This document shows, piece after piece, positions 63,380-64,000 of a DNA stretch of 64,000 bases. The position numbers and the translations under genes are program-made. The notes under the pieces were generated by a model that did not search any database, was not told the DNA's origin, and saw nothing but the letters and a program-made list of their open reading frames with translations. The DNA is from Psychrobacter sp. UBA3962 (GTDB lineage Bacteria; Pseudomonadota; Gammaproteobacteria; Pseudomonadales; Moraxellaceae): contig NZ_DGDC01000003.1 in the NCBI RefSeq assembly GCF_002385225.1, positions 244,499 to 308,498 on the forward strand. The letters run 5' to 3'. Each line of letters opens with the position of its first letter. The stretch's first letter is position 1.

Positions 63380-64000
63380 ATGATAAAAAAGACAAGCGAT
63401 AAATCAGACCTAATCAAAGTTAATACTGCAACCGCTATTGTGGTACTAGCGATGCATGTAGGTATAGCAGCGGCCTTAGTAAATATGCAAGGACCAAAGC
63501 CAGTAGTGAAAAAGCCAGAAGAGGTTAAGCCCATTGAGATTCAGATGCTGTCCATGCAAGAAGCAGTAGAACCTCCTAGTGCTGTTCAACCCGAACAAAA
63601 CACGCCACAAGTTAGTCAGGAGCAGGTGGCTAAGCTTCAGTCACAAACCAAGCCTGCCTCAAAACTAGAAGAAGCCGAGAAGCCTGAAACTAAACCCGTC
63701 AAACAAAATAAGACTGAGCCTGAAGTATCTGAGCCTCAAACTAAATCTGAGCTACGAGTTGAGCCTGAGCCGGTAGAAGAAACCCCGCTGGTCAATAAGT
63801 CCGATCCAGAACCACAGAGACAAACTGAGCCAGACATTGATTTAGAAGTTGTCACTAAAATTAAAAAGACACCTATTATTGACGACAATGAACATCAGCG
63901 TTTGATTGAGCAAGCAGCCCGAGAACAAGCAGCCCGAGAACAAGCAGCACGAGAGCAAGCAGCACGAGAGCAAGCAGCACGAGAACAAGCTGCAAGAGAA
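63380..64000 (+). CDS. tonB: TonB-like energy transducer, 3' end cut by the window edge
   Basis: An open frame of 207 codons with no stop before the window end, so it is partial. Seen: a basic N-end, one transmembrane segment with a central His (TAIVVLAMHVGIAAALV), as in TonB, then a Pro/Glu/Lys-rich periplasmic spacer (about 45-170, with many EP and KP pairs) and six EQAAR repeats from residue 177. The Pro-rich spacer is TonB-like; the Ala/Arg/Glu repeats are more TolA-like. Since tolA is already present at 18 kb and a Fur-like box precedes this gene, TonB is favoured. The C-terminal domain lies beyond the window. The ribosome binding site is weak. Confidence 0.75.
   Translation, partial: MIKKTSDKSDLIKVNTATAIVVLAMHVGIAAALVNMQGPKPVVKKPEEVKPIEIQMLSMQEAVEPPSAVQPEQNTPQVSQEQVAKLQSQTKPASKLEEAEKPETKPVKQNKTEPEVSEPQTKSELRVEPEPVEETPLVNKSDPEPQRQTEPDIDLEVVTKIKKTPIIDDNEHQRLIEQAAREQAAREQAAREQAAREQAAREQAARE
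63908..64000 (+). repeat. 15-bp tandem repeat encoding EQAAR
   Basis: Six direct copies of a 15-base unit, with synonymous changes between copies (gcc/gca/gct, gaa/gag, cga/aga), plus the first codon of a seventh, inside the tonB-like gene; the array runs into the window end. Confidence 0.9.

Noticed and set aside
63908..64000. CRISPR-like array
   Set aside because: The direct repeats have no spacers and are in frame inside a TonB-like gene.

Overview
The window reads as chromosomal DNA of a gamma-proteobacterium of the family Moraxellaceae, most like Psychrobacter. This is inferred from the set and length of housekeeping proteins, the AT-leaning composition and the oligonucleotide style of the regulatory sites; no marker gene such as 16S rRNA is present. 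There is no phage, insertion sequence, CRISPR array or plasmid function. Almost all of it is ordinary core genome in which nearly every gene can be named by family.

Layout. 0.2-1.5 kb: a membrane-anchored DegS-type protease. 1.6-5.8 kb (minus): class Ia ribonucleotide reductase nrdA-nrdB plus its YfaE-type ferredoxin, preceded by two NrdR-like boxes 32 bp apart. 6.2-12.5 kb (minus): a DUF493 protein, rpoD, dnaG, bamD. 12.7-15.7 kb (plus): rluD-pgeF, divergent from bamD, then a flavodoxin-like protein. 15.7-20 kb (minus): a small lipoprotein, tolB, tolA, tolR, tolQ. 20.4-26.2 kb (plus): a purine-type NCS2 permease, a short putA, and directly behind it a separate gene for the PutA C-terminal ALDH-superfamily domain. 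26.3-32 kb: a trimethylamine-monooxygenase-like FMO, an unknown protein, a PIF1-like helicase and an Epd/GAPDH-family enzyme. 32-34 kb: two tRNA-Ser(UGA) and two tRNA-Asn(GUU) genes with a ribbon-helix-helix protein between the pairs. 34-38.6 kb: a thioesterase, two DUF2059 paralogues and uvrB.

38.7-48 kb is a catabolic island: two IclR regulators, glutaryl-CoA dehydrogenase, a class III CoA-transferase, a semialdehyde dehydrogenase, an omega-aminotransferase and an APC permease. Together they fit conversion of 5-aminovalerate (from lysine) to glutarate, glutaryl-CoA and crotonyl-CoA. 48-54 kb (minus): a complete dppABCDF-type peptide transporter. 54.5-59.3 kb: a quinol-dependent nitric oxide reductase (norB) divergent from a TonB-dependent receptor; the shared intergenic region carries two NsrR-like dyads on the norB side and a Fur-like box on the receptor side. 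59.4-64 kb: a YkvI-type transporter, a double-DUF305 lipoprotein, DUF924 and YceI proteins, and the start of a tonB-like gene, also behind a Fur-like box, that runs off the window end.

The most unusual items are the stand-alone PutA accessory domain, the well-formed NsrR, NrdR and Fur-like sites, the duplicated tRNA units with their own promoters and terminators, and low-complexity or acidic extensions in several essential proteins (DnaG, RpoD, RluD, BamD). I did not find a multi-gene system that looks wholly undescribed. Functional calls rest on reading motifs by eye, without database searches.
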